From positions 202,001-266,000 of the forward strand of contig JACEEZ010006454.1 of NCBI GenBank assembly GCA_016584305.1: DNA of 64,000 bases, written 5' to 3'. Below the pieces are notes generated by a model that ran no database searches, was not told the DNA's origin, and worked only from the letters and a program-made list of their open reading frames with translations. The DNA is from Chionoecetes opilio. Taxonomy: Eukaryota; Arthropoda; Malacostraca; Decapoda; Majidae. Position 1 is the stretch's first letter, and each line of letters opens with the position of its first letter. The translations under genes were made by a program, and so were the position numbers. Shown in pieces: positions 21,664 to 33,975 of this stretch.

Positions 21664-21720
21664 TCAAATTTCTTTTTCTTTCTCAGTAATAAGCTTCTTC
21701 CGTGTCCCATCTGCCAACAC
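21664..21720 (-). other. Orphan exon-like ORF (ADGTRKKLITEKEKEI)
   Basis: A convincing minus-strand acceptor (CTTGTTTTCTAG) is followed by an 18-codon frame reading VLADGTRKKLITEKEKEI and then TGA. The composition looks protein-like. I do not recognise it. It may be an alternative 5' exon of HELZ, a lost exon, or chance; no strong donor follows. Confidence 0.25.
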
Positions 21721-22021
21721 CTAGAAAACAAGTAGAATAATCAAATGTCTTACAATAGTTTACTGAAATGATTGATATAAAAGATTGACATGAATGGATT
21801 AATATACATGGGTATTAAATTAATGTGATTAATTACAATGGGCATGCATGAAAGTCTGAAACAAGGAGTGTGGTGAGTGTGGGTTATTCCTTGAGGCAAA
21901 TCTGGACAGGTTAGCAAGAGGAATGTGAACCTCAAAGGAGAGACAAGTGAAACTGTAATTAGTTTAGTCTAGTCTACACTAATGACTGTGCCTCGGTACT
22001 CTCAGGGAGGGGCTTACACTA

Positions 22022-22393
22022 CCCTATTTCACGGCTTATAAGACGCACTTTTCTTCCTAAAAAATACCTTGAAAAATACTCATCGTCTTCCAAGACGAAT
22101 GTTGGAATGAAACTGCTGCCAAGACTGGCAGGAACCGTTCCGCGGTAACTTTCACTTCGGCAGATTGGCACCAACAGCACCACCTATTTTCTGCTAGTGT
22201 TGATGTATCATTTACCACCAGGCTGTCACATGTATCACAAGCTAAGACTCTATATGAGTCTGCCACCAAGACTGGCGGGAGCCGTTCCGCGTCAACTTAC
22301 GCCTTGGCAGATTGGCATCAACTACGCCACCTATCGTCTGCTAGTGTTGCTGCAGCATGCACCACCAGGCTGTCCACGTATCACAAGTCCTGG

Positions 22394-22435
<42 letters not shown>

Positions 22436-22496
22436 CTCCTTCAAAAATCAGGGTGCGTCTTCCAAGATGCAGCGTCTTATAAGCCGTAAAATACGG
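22022..22496. mobile_element. TA-flanked MITE with TIR CACGGCTTATAAGACGC
   Basis: Ends match in inverted orientation (ACGGCTTATAAGACGC at 22032 and its complement at 22472), with TA at both borders. The interior has a tandem pair of about 150-bp units (ACTGGCAGGAACCGTTCCGC and ACTGGCGGGAGCCGTTCCGC) and a 40-nt T tract (22397-22436). No transposase is visible. Confidence 0.75.
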
Positions 22497-22498
22497 TA

Positions 22499-22706
22499 GC
22501 CCTTTGAGGCCCAGAACGTAATTTCCATTGTAATTTGGGTACTATTAGACAATTTTAATGAATATACGCAACATTTTATAGATATAAAAAAAAAAGTACC
22601 AATGTCCACCAGCTAATTTGGTATATTAAGTTAGTTTTCGTAACTTCATAGCTAACAACAGACAATTTTATATAGCAAAGGAAAGAGCTGGGCAAGAAGG
22701 GGTTAA
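22499..22706 (+). mobile_element. piggyBac-like MITE (copy a)
   Basis: About 207 bp, from CCCTTTGAGGCCCAGAACGT to GGGCAAGAAGGGGTTAA. Seven related copies in the window share ends of the form TTAACCCCTTGAGRCCCAGA. It abuts the preceding MITE. Confidence 0.75.
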
Positions 22707-22981
22707 CTAATTAAATATAAAAAATCCACGAATATCCAAATTTGGTAATCTCGGCGCCCCAATAGTCTGTGGTCCCCTGTACTGGTTGACTAGTTTCAGT
22801 TGGGGTCTTTTTGAGGGTTTTTTACGATAAGTATGACATTTTTGAGAAGTTGAGTTGCTACACAATGCTTTTATCTTTATCTCAGCTTGGAAAAAAAAAA
22901 TACTTTAACAAGCAATGTAATGAGAGCTCTTCTGTTGCTGTTTGGGTAAATTAATATAGGTAGATGATTTTTGCATAATCA

Positions 22982-23190
22982 TTAACCCCTTCACACCCAG
23001 ATCTTTCCTTTGCTTTATATAACTGTCTGTTGTTAGCCATAAAATTACGAAAAGTAACTTAATATACCAAATAAGCTAGTCGACAAGGATACTAACCAGG
23101 TCATATCTATAAAATATTGCTTATATTCATTAAAATTGTCTAATGGTACCTAAATTACAATGGAAATTACGTTCTGGGCCTCAAGGGTTA
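22982..23190 (-). mobile_element. piggyBac-like MITE (copy b, inverted relative to copy a)
   Basis: Same family reversed: TTAACCCCTTCACACCCAGA ... ACGTTCTGGGCCTCAAGGG. Copies a and b form an inverted pair 275 bp apart. Confidence 0.75.
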
Positions 23191-23334
23191 GTAATAAAGA
23201 AAGAGGCAGAAGTGATAATGGCAAGAGGTCTGCATTCATTCAAGGAAGAATTGGGTACATATTGACAGACACAGGAATACACGCGTCCACCTCAGGCTGT
23301 GTAGGGCACCACCAGCTCATTCCAGACACCATTA

Positions 23335-26300
23335 TATTACCTATTTATATCACCTATTCTATTACTATATCACCTATTTATATCTCCTATTCTATTACTA
23401 TATCTCCTATTTATATCACCTATTCATATATACTACCTACTTTACTATCCTATTTACTATATCACCTATTATATCTCTACTATTCTATACTATATCACTA
23501 TTCTATTACTATATCCCATTATATCTATTACTATATACTATTCACCTATTCTATTACTATATCACCTATTTATATCTCCTATTCTATTACTATATCACCT
23601 ATTTATATCACCTATTCTATTACTATATCACCTATTCTATTACTATATCACCTATTTATATCACCTATTCTATTACTATATCACCTATTCTATTACTATA
23701 TCACCTATTTATATCACCTATTCTATTACTATATCACCTATTCATATCACCTATTCTATTACTATATCACCTATTCATACCTATTCTATATATATCACCT
23801 ATTCTATTACTATATCACCTATTATCACCTATTCTATTACTATATCACCTATTCTATTACTATATCACCTATTTATATCACCTATTCTATTACTATATCA
23901 CCTATTTATATCACCTATTCTATTACTATATCACCTATTTATATCTCCTATTCTATTACTATATCACCTATTTATATATCACTATTCTATTACTATATCA
24001 CCTATTTATATCTACCTATTCTATTACTATATCACCTATTTATATCACCTATTCTTTACTATATCACCTATTTTCCTATTACTATATCACCTATTTATAT
24101 CTCCTATTCTATTACTATATCACCTATTTATTACTATCATATAATTTACCTATTTATATCACCTATTCTATTACTATATCACCTATTTATATCACCTATT
24201 CTATTACTATATCACCTATTTATATCTCCTATTCTATTACTATATCACCTATTCTATTACTATATCACCTATTTATATCACCTATTCTATTACTATATCA
24301 CCTATTTATATCACCTATTCTATTACTATATCACCTATTCTATTACTATATCACCTATTTACCCTATTTATCTATATTCACCTATTTACTTATATATCAC
24401 CTATTTATATCACCTATTCTATTACTATATCACCTATTCTATTCTATTACTATTATATATCACCTATTATTATATATCACCTATTCTATTTTACTATTTA
24501 TCATCCTATTTATATTCCATATTCTATTACTATATCACCTATTCTATTACTATATCACCTATTATATCACCTATTCTATTTACTCATTATATCACCTATT
24601 TATATCACCTATTCTATTACTATATCACCTATTATATCCCTATTCTATTACTATATCACCTATTATATCCCTATTCTATTACTATATCACCTATTTATAT
24701 CACCTATTCTATTATTATACCTATTATATCACCTATTCTATTACTATATCACCTATTTATATATCACTATTCTATTATCCTATTATCATCCTATTCTATT
24801 ACTATATCACCTATTTCATAATCACCTATTCTAATTTTACTATATCACCTATTTATATCACCTATTCTATTACTATATCACCTTATTCATATCACTATTC
24901 TATTACTATATTACCTATTATTCACCTATTTATACTTATCCAACCTATTCTATTACTATATCACCTATTTATATTCCTATTCTATTATATTATATCACCT
25001 ATTCTATTTATATCACCTATTTTTTTTATTACGTATATTCACCTATTTATATCCTATTCTATTACTATATCACCTATTCTATTACTATATCACCTATTTA
25101 TATCTCCTATTCTATTACTATATCACCTATTCTATTACTATATCACCTATTCTATTACTATATCACCTATTTATATCTCCTATTCTATTACTTATCCTAT
25201 TATCACCTATTCTATTATATATCACCTATTCTATTACTATATCACCTATTTAATATCACCTATTTCTATTACTATATCACCTATTTATATCACCTATTAT
25301 TACTATTCCCTTTTACTATATCACCTATTTATATCACCTATTCTATATACTATATCACCATCTATTCTATTACTATAATCCCCTATTTATATCTCCTATT
25401 CTATTACTATATCACTTTCATATCCTTCTATATCATATCACCTATTCTATTACTATATCACCTATTTATATCACCTATTCTATTACTATATCCACCTATT
25501 CTATATACATCATCACCTATTCTATTACTATATCACCTATTTATATCACCTATTCTATTACTATATCACCTATTTATATCACCTATTCTATTACTATATC
25601 ACCTATTCTATTACTATATCACCTATTCTATTACTATATCACCTATTCTATTACTATATCACCTATTTATATCACCTATTCTATTACTATATCACCTATT
25701 CTATTACTATATCACCTATTTATATCACCTATTTCTTTTATATTTCTATCTTATATATCACCTATTTATATCCCTATCTATTACTATTACTATCATATTC
25801 ACCTATTCTATTACTATATCACCTATTTATATCACCTATTCTATTACTATATCACTATTCTATTACTATATACATCCTATTTATACTATATCACCTATCT
25901 ATTCTATTATACTATTACTATTCACCTATTCTATACTATATCACCTATTATATCACCTATTCTATACTATTCAACCTATTATTCTATTCTATTAACACCT
26001 ATATCACCTATATCACCTATTTATTACTATATCACCTATTCTATATCACCTATTCTATTACTATATCACCTATTTATATCTACTATCTATTACTATATCC
26101 TATACCTATTTATATCACCTATTCTATTACTATATACCTATTATATCACCTATTCTATACTATATACCTATTATCCATCATATTATATATCACCTATTCT
26201 ATTACTATATCACCTATTTATATTCCCTATTCTATTACTATATCACCTATTATATCACCTATTCTATTCTATTACTATTTATATCACCTATTCTATTACT

Positions 26301-28620
26301 ATATCACCCTATATTCACATTTATTACTATATCACCTATTATATATCCCTATCATTCTATTCACCATATATCACCTATTCTATTACTATATCACCTATTT
26401 ATATCTCCTATTCTATTACTATATCACCTATTCTATTACTATATCACCTATTTATATCACCTATTCTATTACTATATCACCTATTCATATCACCTATTTA
26501 TTACATATCATTTATACTATTCTAACTAATCACCTATTCTATTACTATATCACCCTATTTATATCACCTATTCTATTACTATATCACCTATTCTATTACT
26601 ATATCACCTATTTATATCACCTATTCTTTATTACCTATTTATCACCTATATTCACTATCTTCCTTATTCTATTACTATATCACTATTTATATCACCTATT
26701 CTATTACTATATCACCTATTACTATCTATACTATATCACCTATTTATATCCCTATTCTATAATCACTATATATCACCTATTATATATCACCTATTACTAT
26801 TACTATATCACCTATTCATATCACCTATTCTATTACTATATCACCTATTTATATCTCCTATTCTATTACTATATCACCTATTCTATTACTATATCACCTA
26901 TTTATATCACCTATTCTATTACTATATCACCTATTCTATTACTATATCACCTATTTATATCACCTATTCTATTACTATATCACCTATTCTATTACTATAT
27001 CTCCTATTCTATTACTATATCACCTATTTATATCTCCTATTCTATTACTATATCACCTATTCTATTACTATATCACCTATTTATATCACCTATTCTATTA
27101 CTATATCACCTATTATATCACTATTCTATACTATATCCCTATTCTATTACTATATCACCTATTTATATCTCCTATTCTATTACTATATCACTATTCTATA
27201 CTATATCACCTATTTATTCACCTATTCTATCTATATCACCTATTCTATACAATCACTATTATATCACCTATTCTATTACTATATACCTATTCCTAACTAT
27301 ATCACTATTCTATATTATCACTATTCTATTCTAATCCTATTATATCACCTATTCTATTACTATATCACCTATTCATATCTCCATTCTATTACTATATCAC
27401 CATTATATCACCTATTCTATACTATACACTATTCTATACTATATACCTATTATACACCTATTCTATTACTATATCACCTATTCTATACTATAACCTATTT
27501 ATTACTATACACCTATTTATATCACCTATTATACATATCCCTATTTATATCACTTTATTACAATCACCTATCTATTATATAACCTATTATATACCTATTC
27601 TATACTATATCACCTATTATATCCCTATCTATTACTATATCACCTATTTATATCACTATTCATACTATATCACCTAATATCTCCTATTCTATTACTATAT
27701 CACCTATTCTATTACAATCACCTATTCTATACTATATCACCTATTCTATCACCATTCTATTACTATATCACCTATTATATCACCTATCTATACTATATCA
27801 CCTATTATATCACTATTCTTACAATCACCTATTCTTACTATTTATTAATATCACCTATTCATTACTATATCACCTATTCTATACTATATCACCTATTCTA
27901 TTACTATATCACCTATTTATACACCTATCTATTACTATATCCCTATTCATTCACCTATTCTATTACTATATCACCTATTTATATCACCTATTCTATTATA
28001 TACACCTATCATATCACCTTTCTATTACTATATCACCTATTATATCACCTATTTATATCACCTATCTATACTATTCACTATTATATCACCTATTCTATTA
28101 CTATATACCTATTCTATATATAACCTATTTACACTTATACAACACTATTATCACTATCTATTACAATCCTATAATCCCATTCTATACTATACCATTTATT
28201 ACATTCTATTAACACCATCATATCACTATTATATCAATTCTATTATATCACTTATATTTCTATTATATATACCATTATTCCCTTCTATATAATCACCTAT
28301 TATCACATTTATAATATACCTATTTATACTTATCACTATATATACCATTCTATTAAATCACTATTATATCCCTATTCATACATCCTTTATTACCATCTAT
28401 ATATTCACTATTATATCCTATTATTATATACACCATAATCTTTTTAATACATATTTAATATTCATATATCCCTATTTATTATACTATTTAATACATTATC
28501 CATCATAGTAATCACCTATTCTTAGTATATACATCATGAATCACATTCATAGTAATCCTATTTATCATTCTAGATACACCATCATAGATACACTTTCTAT
28601 TAGTATTCACTATATTCCCT
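23335..28620. repeat. 5.3-kb AT-rich satellite of CACCTATTCTATTACTATAT units
   Basis: Alternating units of about 14 and 20 bp (ATCACCTATTTATAT and CACCTATTCTATTACTATAT). The array is regular at 23.3-24.4 and 25.4-27.1 kb and increasingly broken by small deletions from about 27.1 kb to the right end. The 553-codon plus frame is an artefact. It separates HELZ coding exons from candidate upstream UTR exons. Nothing else is visible in it. Confidence 0.97.
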
Positions 28621-28671
28621 TTCTTTAGAACACTATCATACCATTCACAAGCCACGTGAGGCAACACTTAC

Positions 28672-28756
28672 TTGGTTCAGTGTGAGCACTGATCCCTATA
28701 GCAGGGCAGCACAATCATCCTCTACTCATCGGGGACACCTACTTCTGGGGGCTGGG
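28672..28756 (-). other. Candidate noncoding (5' UTR) exon upstream of HELZ
   Basis: An 85-bp segment bounded on the minus strand by a good acceptor (TGTTGTTTACAG) and a good donor (CTGAACCAA|GTAAGTG). All three frames contain stops, so it would be untranslated. It is non-repetitive and sits just beyond the 5.3-kb satellite. Assignment to HELZ rests only on strand and position. Confidence 0.4.
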
Positions 28757-28859
28757 CTGTAAACAACACTCATTCCCACAGAACACCTGACAACAAAGCA
28801 ACACACATTACTTCTTCCCTGACATCAGAGTTATAAGTTATATACGAGGACAAAACTGT

Positions 28860-29395
28860 ATATTTTTATAGCTTTTGATGTGTTTTGTATGAATTTGCAG
28901 TCCATTTTTCTTGGAAATCACTACTTTTTCAGCAGGAGAGGTAGGGGGTGTATTAAAAAACTAGCAATTTCCAAGATAAACTCCTCAATATTCATTCAAA
29001 ACACATCAAAATCACTATTATTTTACTCTAGGACCAAAATTCCCTATACAATTGCGAATATAGTTTCTGTTTACCTCATTAAATTTGAAGCAACTTTCTC
29101 TCTTTGAGTTTCCATCACAAATCAATACTACCGGAGATACAGAAGATCTTTTTTAGGGGAGTGGCTAAATGTAACGGTCCGAGTAACTTGGACGCAGTCT
29201 GTACATATGAGACAGTTCCAGACCTCAGACTGTTCAGAGCAAATTATGTGCTAGAAACATATGAGGGCATACTGGATAAGTAACCCTCGCTAACGGATAT
29301 CATAAACGGATCAATGGCTACCGATTCCTCAAATATAAAGGACTAGCCGCAAAGCCGCCCTCCGGGCGGACTTTTTGTCTAGCTCCTGCGGAGGG
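28860..29395. other. Unassigned unique-looking sequence
   Basis: Contains an inverted pair (TTTTGATGTGTTTTGTATGAAT near 28873, in pieces, and ATTCATTCAAAACACATC near 28992), suggesting a small foldback MITE. No gene signal is seen. Confidence 0.4.
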
Positions 29396-29397
29396 CT

Positions 29398-29453
29398 ATT
29401 GGTGGGCCTTTGGCCCACCACCTATGTTTGGTGGGCCAAAGGCCCACCAAACA
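29398..29453. repeat. Double palindrome GGTGGGCC-TTT/AAA-GGCCCACC
   Basis: GGTGGGCCTTTGGCCCACC is followed 7 bp later by GGTGGGCCAAAGGCCCACC. The two 19-bp palindromes are also inverted copies of each other, so the block can form one long or two short hairpins. Confidence 0.9.
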
Positions 29454-29504
29454 CAGACTCTCCAGATAGCCCCTTCTAACTTCATGGATGTAGAAATGTA
29501 TGTA

Positions 29505-29872
29505 TTAACACCAACCCATTCACATCACCCCCAACCCATTCACTCACCCATTACCCTATTCCCTCACCCATCACCCATCACCCCCCACCCATTCACTCAC
29601 CCATCACCCCACACCCATTACCCATCACCCCACCCATTACCCATCACCCCACCCATTCACTCACCCATTACCCATCACCCTACATCAAGGTTTCCTCAAT
29701 TCTCGCAACCCACTTTTTTTTCACAATTCTCGCTAATAGGCTGCTAAAAAAAAAAAAAAAAAAAAACAGTGATCGGATCATCTCATAAGTGGGCTTAAAA
29801 CCTTTCCCTGCTCGACCCGGTTCCAAAACTGTGCCATATGAGGGGATTGTGCCACGGGGGGCGGAACGTATA

Positions 29873-29909
<37 letters not shown>

Positions 29910-29960
29910 AGACAGACAGACACACTTTCACTTATATTATTATAGATTTAATCAATTATA
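29505..29960. repeat. CCCATTACCCATCACC satellite plus an uninterrupted copy of hAT-interior sequence
   Basis: 29515-29680 is a Pro/His-coding-looking microsatellite (no real ORF). 29680-29960 (CTACATCAAGG ... CTCGCTAATAGGCTGCT, poly-A, GATCGGATCATCTCATAAG ... GCCATATGAGG, (CA)n 29871-29908) is paralogous to the interior of the element at 42.8-46.4 kb, without the two insertions found there. Confidence 0.75.
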
Positions 29961-30107
29961 TTCGCGAGATATATATCTGGTCTATATATATATCTGGGAG
30001 GATGATATCCGGTCAGCTGCCGGCCGTCCGTCACGTGGGAGCGTGCAAGCTGGATTACGGTTGCCCCCCCCCCCCTCCTGCCTCACCCTCTGTCTCAGCT
30101 TGAATTA

Positions 30108-30172
30108 GAACATAAGAACATAAGAAAATAAGGAAGCTACAAGAGGCTGCGAAACCTACACGGGGTAGTTCC
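30108..30172 (-). mobile_element. CR1-like LINE 3' UTR scrap (family 2, reversed)
   Basis: AACATAAGAACATAAG ... GGAAGCTACAAGAGG is the reverse complement of the family 2 3' terminus including its TTCTTATG tail repeats. Confidence 0.8.
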
Positions 30173-30430
30173 TGAATTCAGCGCATATACCGTGCAGTTT
30201 TCCCTCACTGTAGCTCTCCCACTCGCGTTACATCGCGTTCCACGTGTGACCTACCTACCTGCCTACGATAAAGAATGGCTTCAAATTCAGCTATTCCTTC
30301 TACTTCTTCGGATATAACGAATTATCAAATACACTAGGGTCCCACATAAAACACTAGGGTCCCACATAAAACGAAAAATTGGTCGATAAACGAAGTCGTT
30401 CTATGTGAATTCAACGAAAAATTGGTCGAT

Positions 30431-32463
30431 GGTTTTAGGAAAAAGAAATCATGTGTGGCCACCTTAATAAGCTTTTACTCAAGAGTAATTGATATAACAC
30501 AAGAAAGAGATGGATGGACAGACTGTGTATGTCTAGATCTTAAAAAGGCATTTGATAAAGTTCCACATGAGAGACTAGTACAGGGAGGTCCCGAAGATAC
30601 GAGCAGTTAGGTTCCACCTGGCATACTCGTAAAGCGAAATCTCGTATAACGAAACACATAACTAATGGTAAAATATAGGTTTGGTTCCAGGACCCTATCA
30701 ATAAAAATAAAAATAAAAAAAAGACATGTTTTTCAAGCTAAAATAAACTATAGCAAACACAACAAACGCACAGCGTCTATATTACCCACACTGTACTACC
30801 TATTCTGTAGAAAAAGTATTCTGAAAGAGAAAATAGCACACAAAATAACATAACTGCACATTAATTAAACATAAAACATGCATAACAAGCAAAAAAGACG
30901 TTGTAATGTAGGGGACGCCACGTTATACAAGAGAAGGTAGTGTAGCGGTCCCAAGGTTGGGGCCGCACACCTTCTAATTACCCCTAAAGGTCAGGCCGCG
31001 CCATATGCTTAATTACCCTTCAGGTCACGCCTTGCTAGGGGTGACCTGACTGCGGTCCCAAGGTTGGGGCCACACACCTGCTAATTACCCCTAAATGTCA
31101 GGCCGCGCCATAAGCTTAATTACCCTTCAGGTCACGGCTTGCTAGGGGTGACCTCACTGGGGTCAACCAAATCCCCCTTTGTCCAGCCTGGGAGTGGTAG
31201 GGCGCGCATTTTGAACTTGATAATTTTACTCAGCCCAGTTTGAATGTCGTATCATTGGATTTTCGATCTCGTATATTGAAAATAGACCCTAATTTACACA
31301 TCTCGTATCATCGGATTCTCGTATACCGAATGCTCGTATAACGGGACCTCCCTGTACTTTGGAAATAGGAAAATATAGGAGGAATCACAGGGGTGATCAA
31401 AACCTGGATGGAAAGTTGTCTGAGAGGAAGAGAAATGAGAACAGTAGTGAAGGATAAAAAGTGTGAATGGAGAAAGGTATTTAGTGGGCTACCACAAGGA
31501 CCAGTGTTGGCACCAATAATGTTCACGATTTACGTCAATGACATGACGGAGGAAATAAATAGTTATATTAGTTTATTTGTGGATGATGCAAAACTATTAA
31601 GAGAAATAAAAAGCTATAAAGATTGTGAAACACTACAAAATGACCTGAACAAGATCTACGAATGGAGCACAAGATGGGAAATAGAATTTAATGTAAATAA
31701 GTGTCATGAGGTGGAAATTGGAAAAAGCGAAAAGTGGCCATAAGTGAAATAAATGGCCATATAAAATGGGAAATTAAATAATTGCACAGGTTCATGAAGA
31801 AAAGGACCTGGGAGTGATAATGCAGAATAACCTACAACCAGAAAAACATATATATAAAATATTTGGAAATACTACATACAGGATGTTAAAGAATATTAGA
31901 GTGGCATTTCATTACAAGGACACAAATATAATGAGCAAGATAATTACTACAATGATCCGACCAAAAATGGAGTATGCTGCCATGGTATGGTCCCCATATA
32001 AAAAGAAGCATGTGAAAAAGTTGGAGAGGCTACAGAGAATGGCAACACAGATGGTACCAGAGCTAGAAGAACTTTCTTATGAGGAAAGGTTGAAGGAAAT
32101 AAAGTTACCAACACTCGAGCAGAGAAGAGAAAGAGGAGACTTAATGACAACTTTTAAGCTGATAACAAAGATGGAAGAAACAGACAATGAGAGACTACTG
32201 ACTCGGAAACAAAGAGAAGGTCGATACACAAGAGGACATACAAACAACTAGGAAAAGGGAGATGCCTGAACAACATAAAGAAGTACAGCTTCCCTCATAG
32301 AAATGTAGAAGTTTGGAATGGACTAAATGAGGAGGTGATATCGGCACATAATGTGCACCAATTGCAGGAAAGACTGGATAAATGTAGATGTGGAGACGGG
32401 ACCACACCAGTGTAGCTCAGGCCCTGTAAAACACAGCTAGGTAAATACAACTAGGTAAATACA
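30431..32463 (+). pseudogene. CR1-like LINE, family 1, 5' truncated, split by a MITE
   Basis: RT fragments: FYSRVIDITQERDGWTDC and [16 protein letters not shown] (to 30578), then beyond the inserted MITE MRTVVKDKKCEWRKVFSG, LPQGPVLAPIMFTIYVND and SLFVDDAKLL, then RPKMEYAAMVWSPYKKKHVK and KLPTLEQRRERGDLMTTFKL. Several frameshifts. The catalytic F(A)DD reads FVDD. It ends with tandem ACTAGGTAAATACA tails, as does the copy at 55.6-57.3 kb. Confidence 0.85.
30581..31354. mobile_element. TA-flanked MITE inside the CR1 copy
   Basis: Ends CAGGGAGGTCCCG in inverted orientation and TA on both sides (30579-30580, 31355-31356). Removing it rejoins the RT frame around HERLV and the following LWK codons. 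The interior has a tandem 118-bp duplication (GGTCCCAAGGTTGGGGCC at about 30949 and 31057). No ORF of interest. Confidence 0.8.
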
Positions 32464-32479
32464 TGAATGTGGTTTTTTT

Positions 32480-33330
32480 TGGTAATAATGGACGAAACTG
32501 TGCGGTCGCTACTGCCGTTTCCCCACCTCATGCCACCCTCCCCCCACCTCCGTGGCGACACGCCGCCGCCGTGCCCCACCTCACCCCATGCCAGGGACAC
32601 AACATTCGTTCTGTACGATATTTCGGCGCTCTATATGAGAACTCCTCGGATTTACCCTACTTTGATGGCGGAATCGTTCTAAATGATCACATTCGTTCCT
32701 AACGAAAATTTTGGAATATTATTTTAGGTCGTTCATTCTATAAGAGAAACGTTCTATGCGGGACCCTAGTGTATAGCAGAGTACCCCTCCCACAAACCAT
32801 CTGTTGTAGCGAGGGTTTACTGTATTATAATGTTTATTAGAACCGGCAGTAAGCTGAAGGTTTGCCATTGTAGGTGGGCATATTTCCTGCATACCAGTTC
32901 GGTAAAAGGTGAGGTTAGGTTAATAACTCTTTGGGGGGATCCAGGGGGCCAAGCACTCCCGATTAGTAGCTGTTTAGGTTAGATTACATCAGGTAAATCT
33001 GTGAATTTTGTTTCCCCATCCAAAAAGGTAACAGGATGGTTCGACGGTTTGTGTTTTCTACGACACCGCCGAAATCAAACACAGTGCATCGGCGAACCTT
33101 CCAAGTCAGTGCCGTCGAACCCTCTCATTCATTCTCTTCATAATATTTTAGGCCTTTCATTATGCGCAATTTAACATAATGAATTTAACAAATAATTTAA
33201 CAAATGTATAGAAATGGAAATACGTATTTGTAAATATTACTAATATTTAACATTAGTCACTTAACCATTGAAATGAAATGGACAGAAATGTAGACATAAT
33301 GGCTAATGACTACTAAGAGGCAGGGATACC
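32480..33330. other. Remainder of outer element and unassigned repeat
   Basis: A GC-rich spacer (32500-32600), the right end of the outer TIR element, then AT-rich unassigned DNA with GAGGTTAGGTTAATAAC (telomere-like GGTTA pieces). An (ATT)n tract follows at about 33357-33387. Confidence 0.5.
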
Positions 33331-33355
33331 GTTATTGTTACAAACTACTGTATGC

Positions 33356-33387
<32 letters not shown>

Positions 33388-33391
33388 GTTA

Positions 33392-33895
33392 TTGTCTAAC
33401 AATAATATACCAACTACACCACCACGACCAGAGCTCACTCAGTTGTCGACACCGCCCACATCATGCTTTTCACCTGCCAAGCGACAGCGCCGCGTCTCAC
33501 AATCATCTTGCTATCAACCGCTGAGTTCCACGGCTGCAGCTTTGTGCTCAATTTTGCTTTGTGATGAATCAAGTATCAATAGCAGTGAAACATTACTTAT
33601 AGAAGGTAACCCAGTCACTCCTGAACTTATTCCACCCACCACAGCACCAGCACCCAGCACCACCACAGCACCAGCACCACAGCACCAGCACCACCACAGC
33701 ACCAGCACCACCACAGCACACCACCACAGCCCATTGTTGCTACATACATCATTTCAAGTCCTCCAGTTCTGGCACACCTCCCTAACAGAACTGCTCTTTC
33801 GTTTCAAGATCCCCAAGTCTGTGAAGAGTCCAACTTTGGAAGTAACATACCTGCTCCTAACAGTCAGAGACAATCAAGACATAAAATCTCCTTAG
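33392..33895 (+). CDS. Unrecognised Pro/Thr/His-rich ORF ahead of CR1 ORF2
   Basis: 167 codons starting MSNNNIPTTPPRPELTQLS, with FSPAKRQRRVSQ and a Thr/Ala/Pro/His low-complexity middle. It lies 80 bp ahead of an RT fragment on the same strand, so it may be a remnant of a LINE ORF1 or leader. No zinc knuckle or other domain is visible. Confidence 0.25.
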   Translation: MSNNNIPTTPPRPELTQLSTPPTSCFSPAKRQRRVSQSSCYQPLSSTAAALCSILLCDESSINSSETLLIEGNPVTPELIPPTTAPAPSTTTAPAPQHQHHHSTSTTTAHHHSPLLLHTSFQVLQFWHTSLTELLFRFKIPKSVKSPTLEVTYLLLTVRDNQDIKSP

Positions 33896-33975
33896 GCTTT
33901 GATCTATGATAGACACATTGTATACCCATGTATAAGAAAGGTAAGGATGGGCAGGGGAACAGATAGCAGTATAAC

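Larger units (their letters stand above)
30331..32773. mobile_element. TA-flanked TIR element (outer shell) interrupted by CR1 and a MITE
   Basis: The left end ACACTAGGGTCCCACATAAA is present twice in tandem; the right end GCGGGACCCTAGTGT is its inverse. TA flanks both sides. The interior recoverable at each side (CGTTCTATGTGAATT / CGTTCTATGCGGG) is short, so this was a MITE before a CR1 copy landed in it. Confidence 0.65.

Noticed and set aside
23160..24821. 553-codon plus-strand ORF (ITYSITISPIY repeats)
   Set aside because: Translation of the AT-rich satellite; no conserved residues.
29340..29400. GCCGCCCTCCGGGCGGACTT stem followed by T run, like a bacterial rho-independent terminator
   Set aside because: No prokaryotic context; it is part of the palindromic repeat region.
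29424..29747. Pro/His/Thr-rich ORF
   Set aside because: CCCATTACCCATCACC satellite; no conserved protein.
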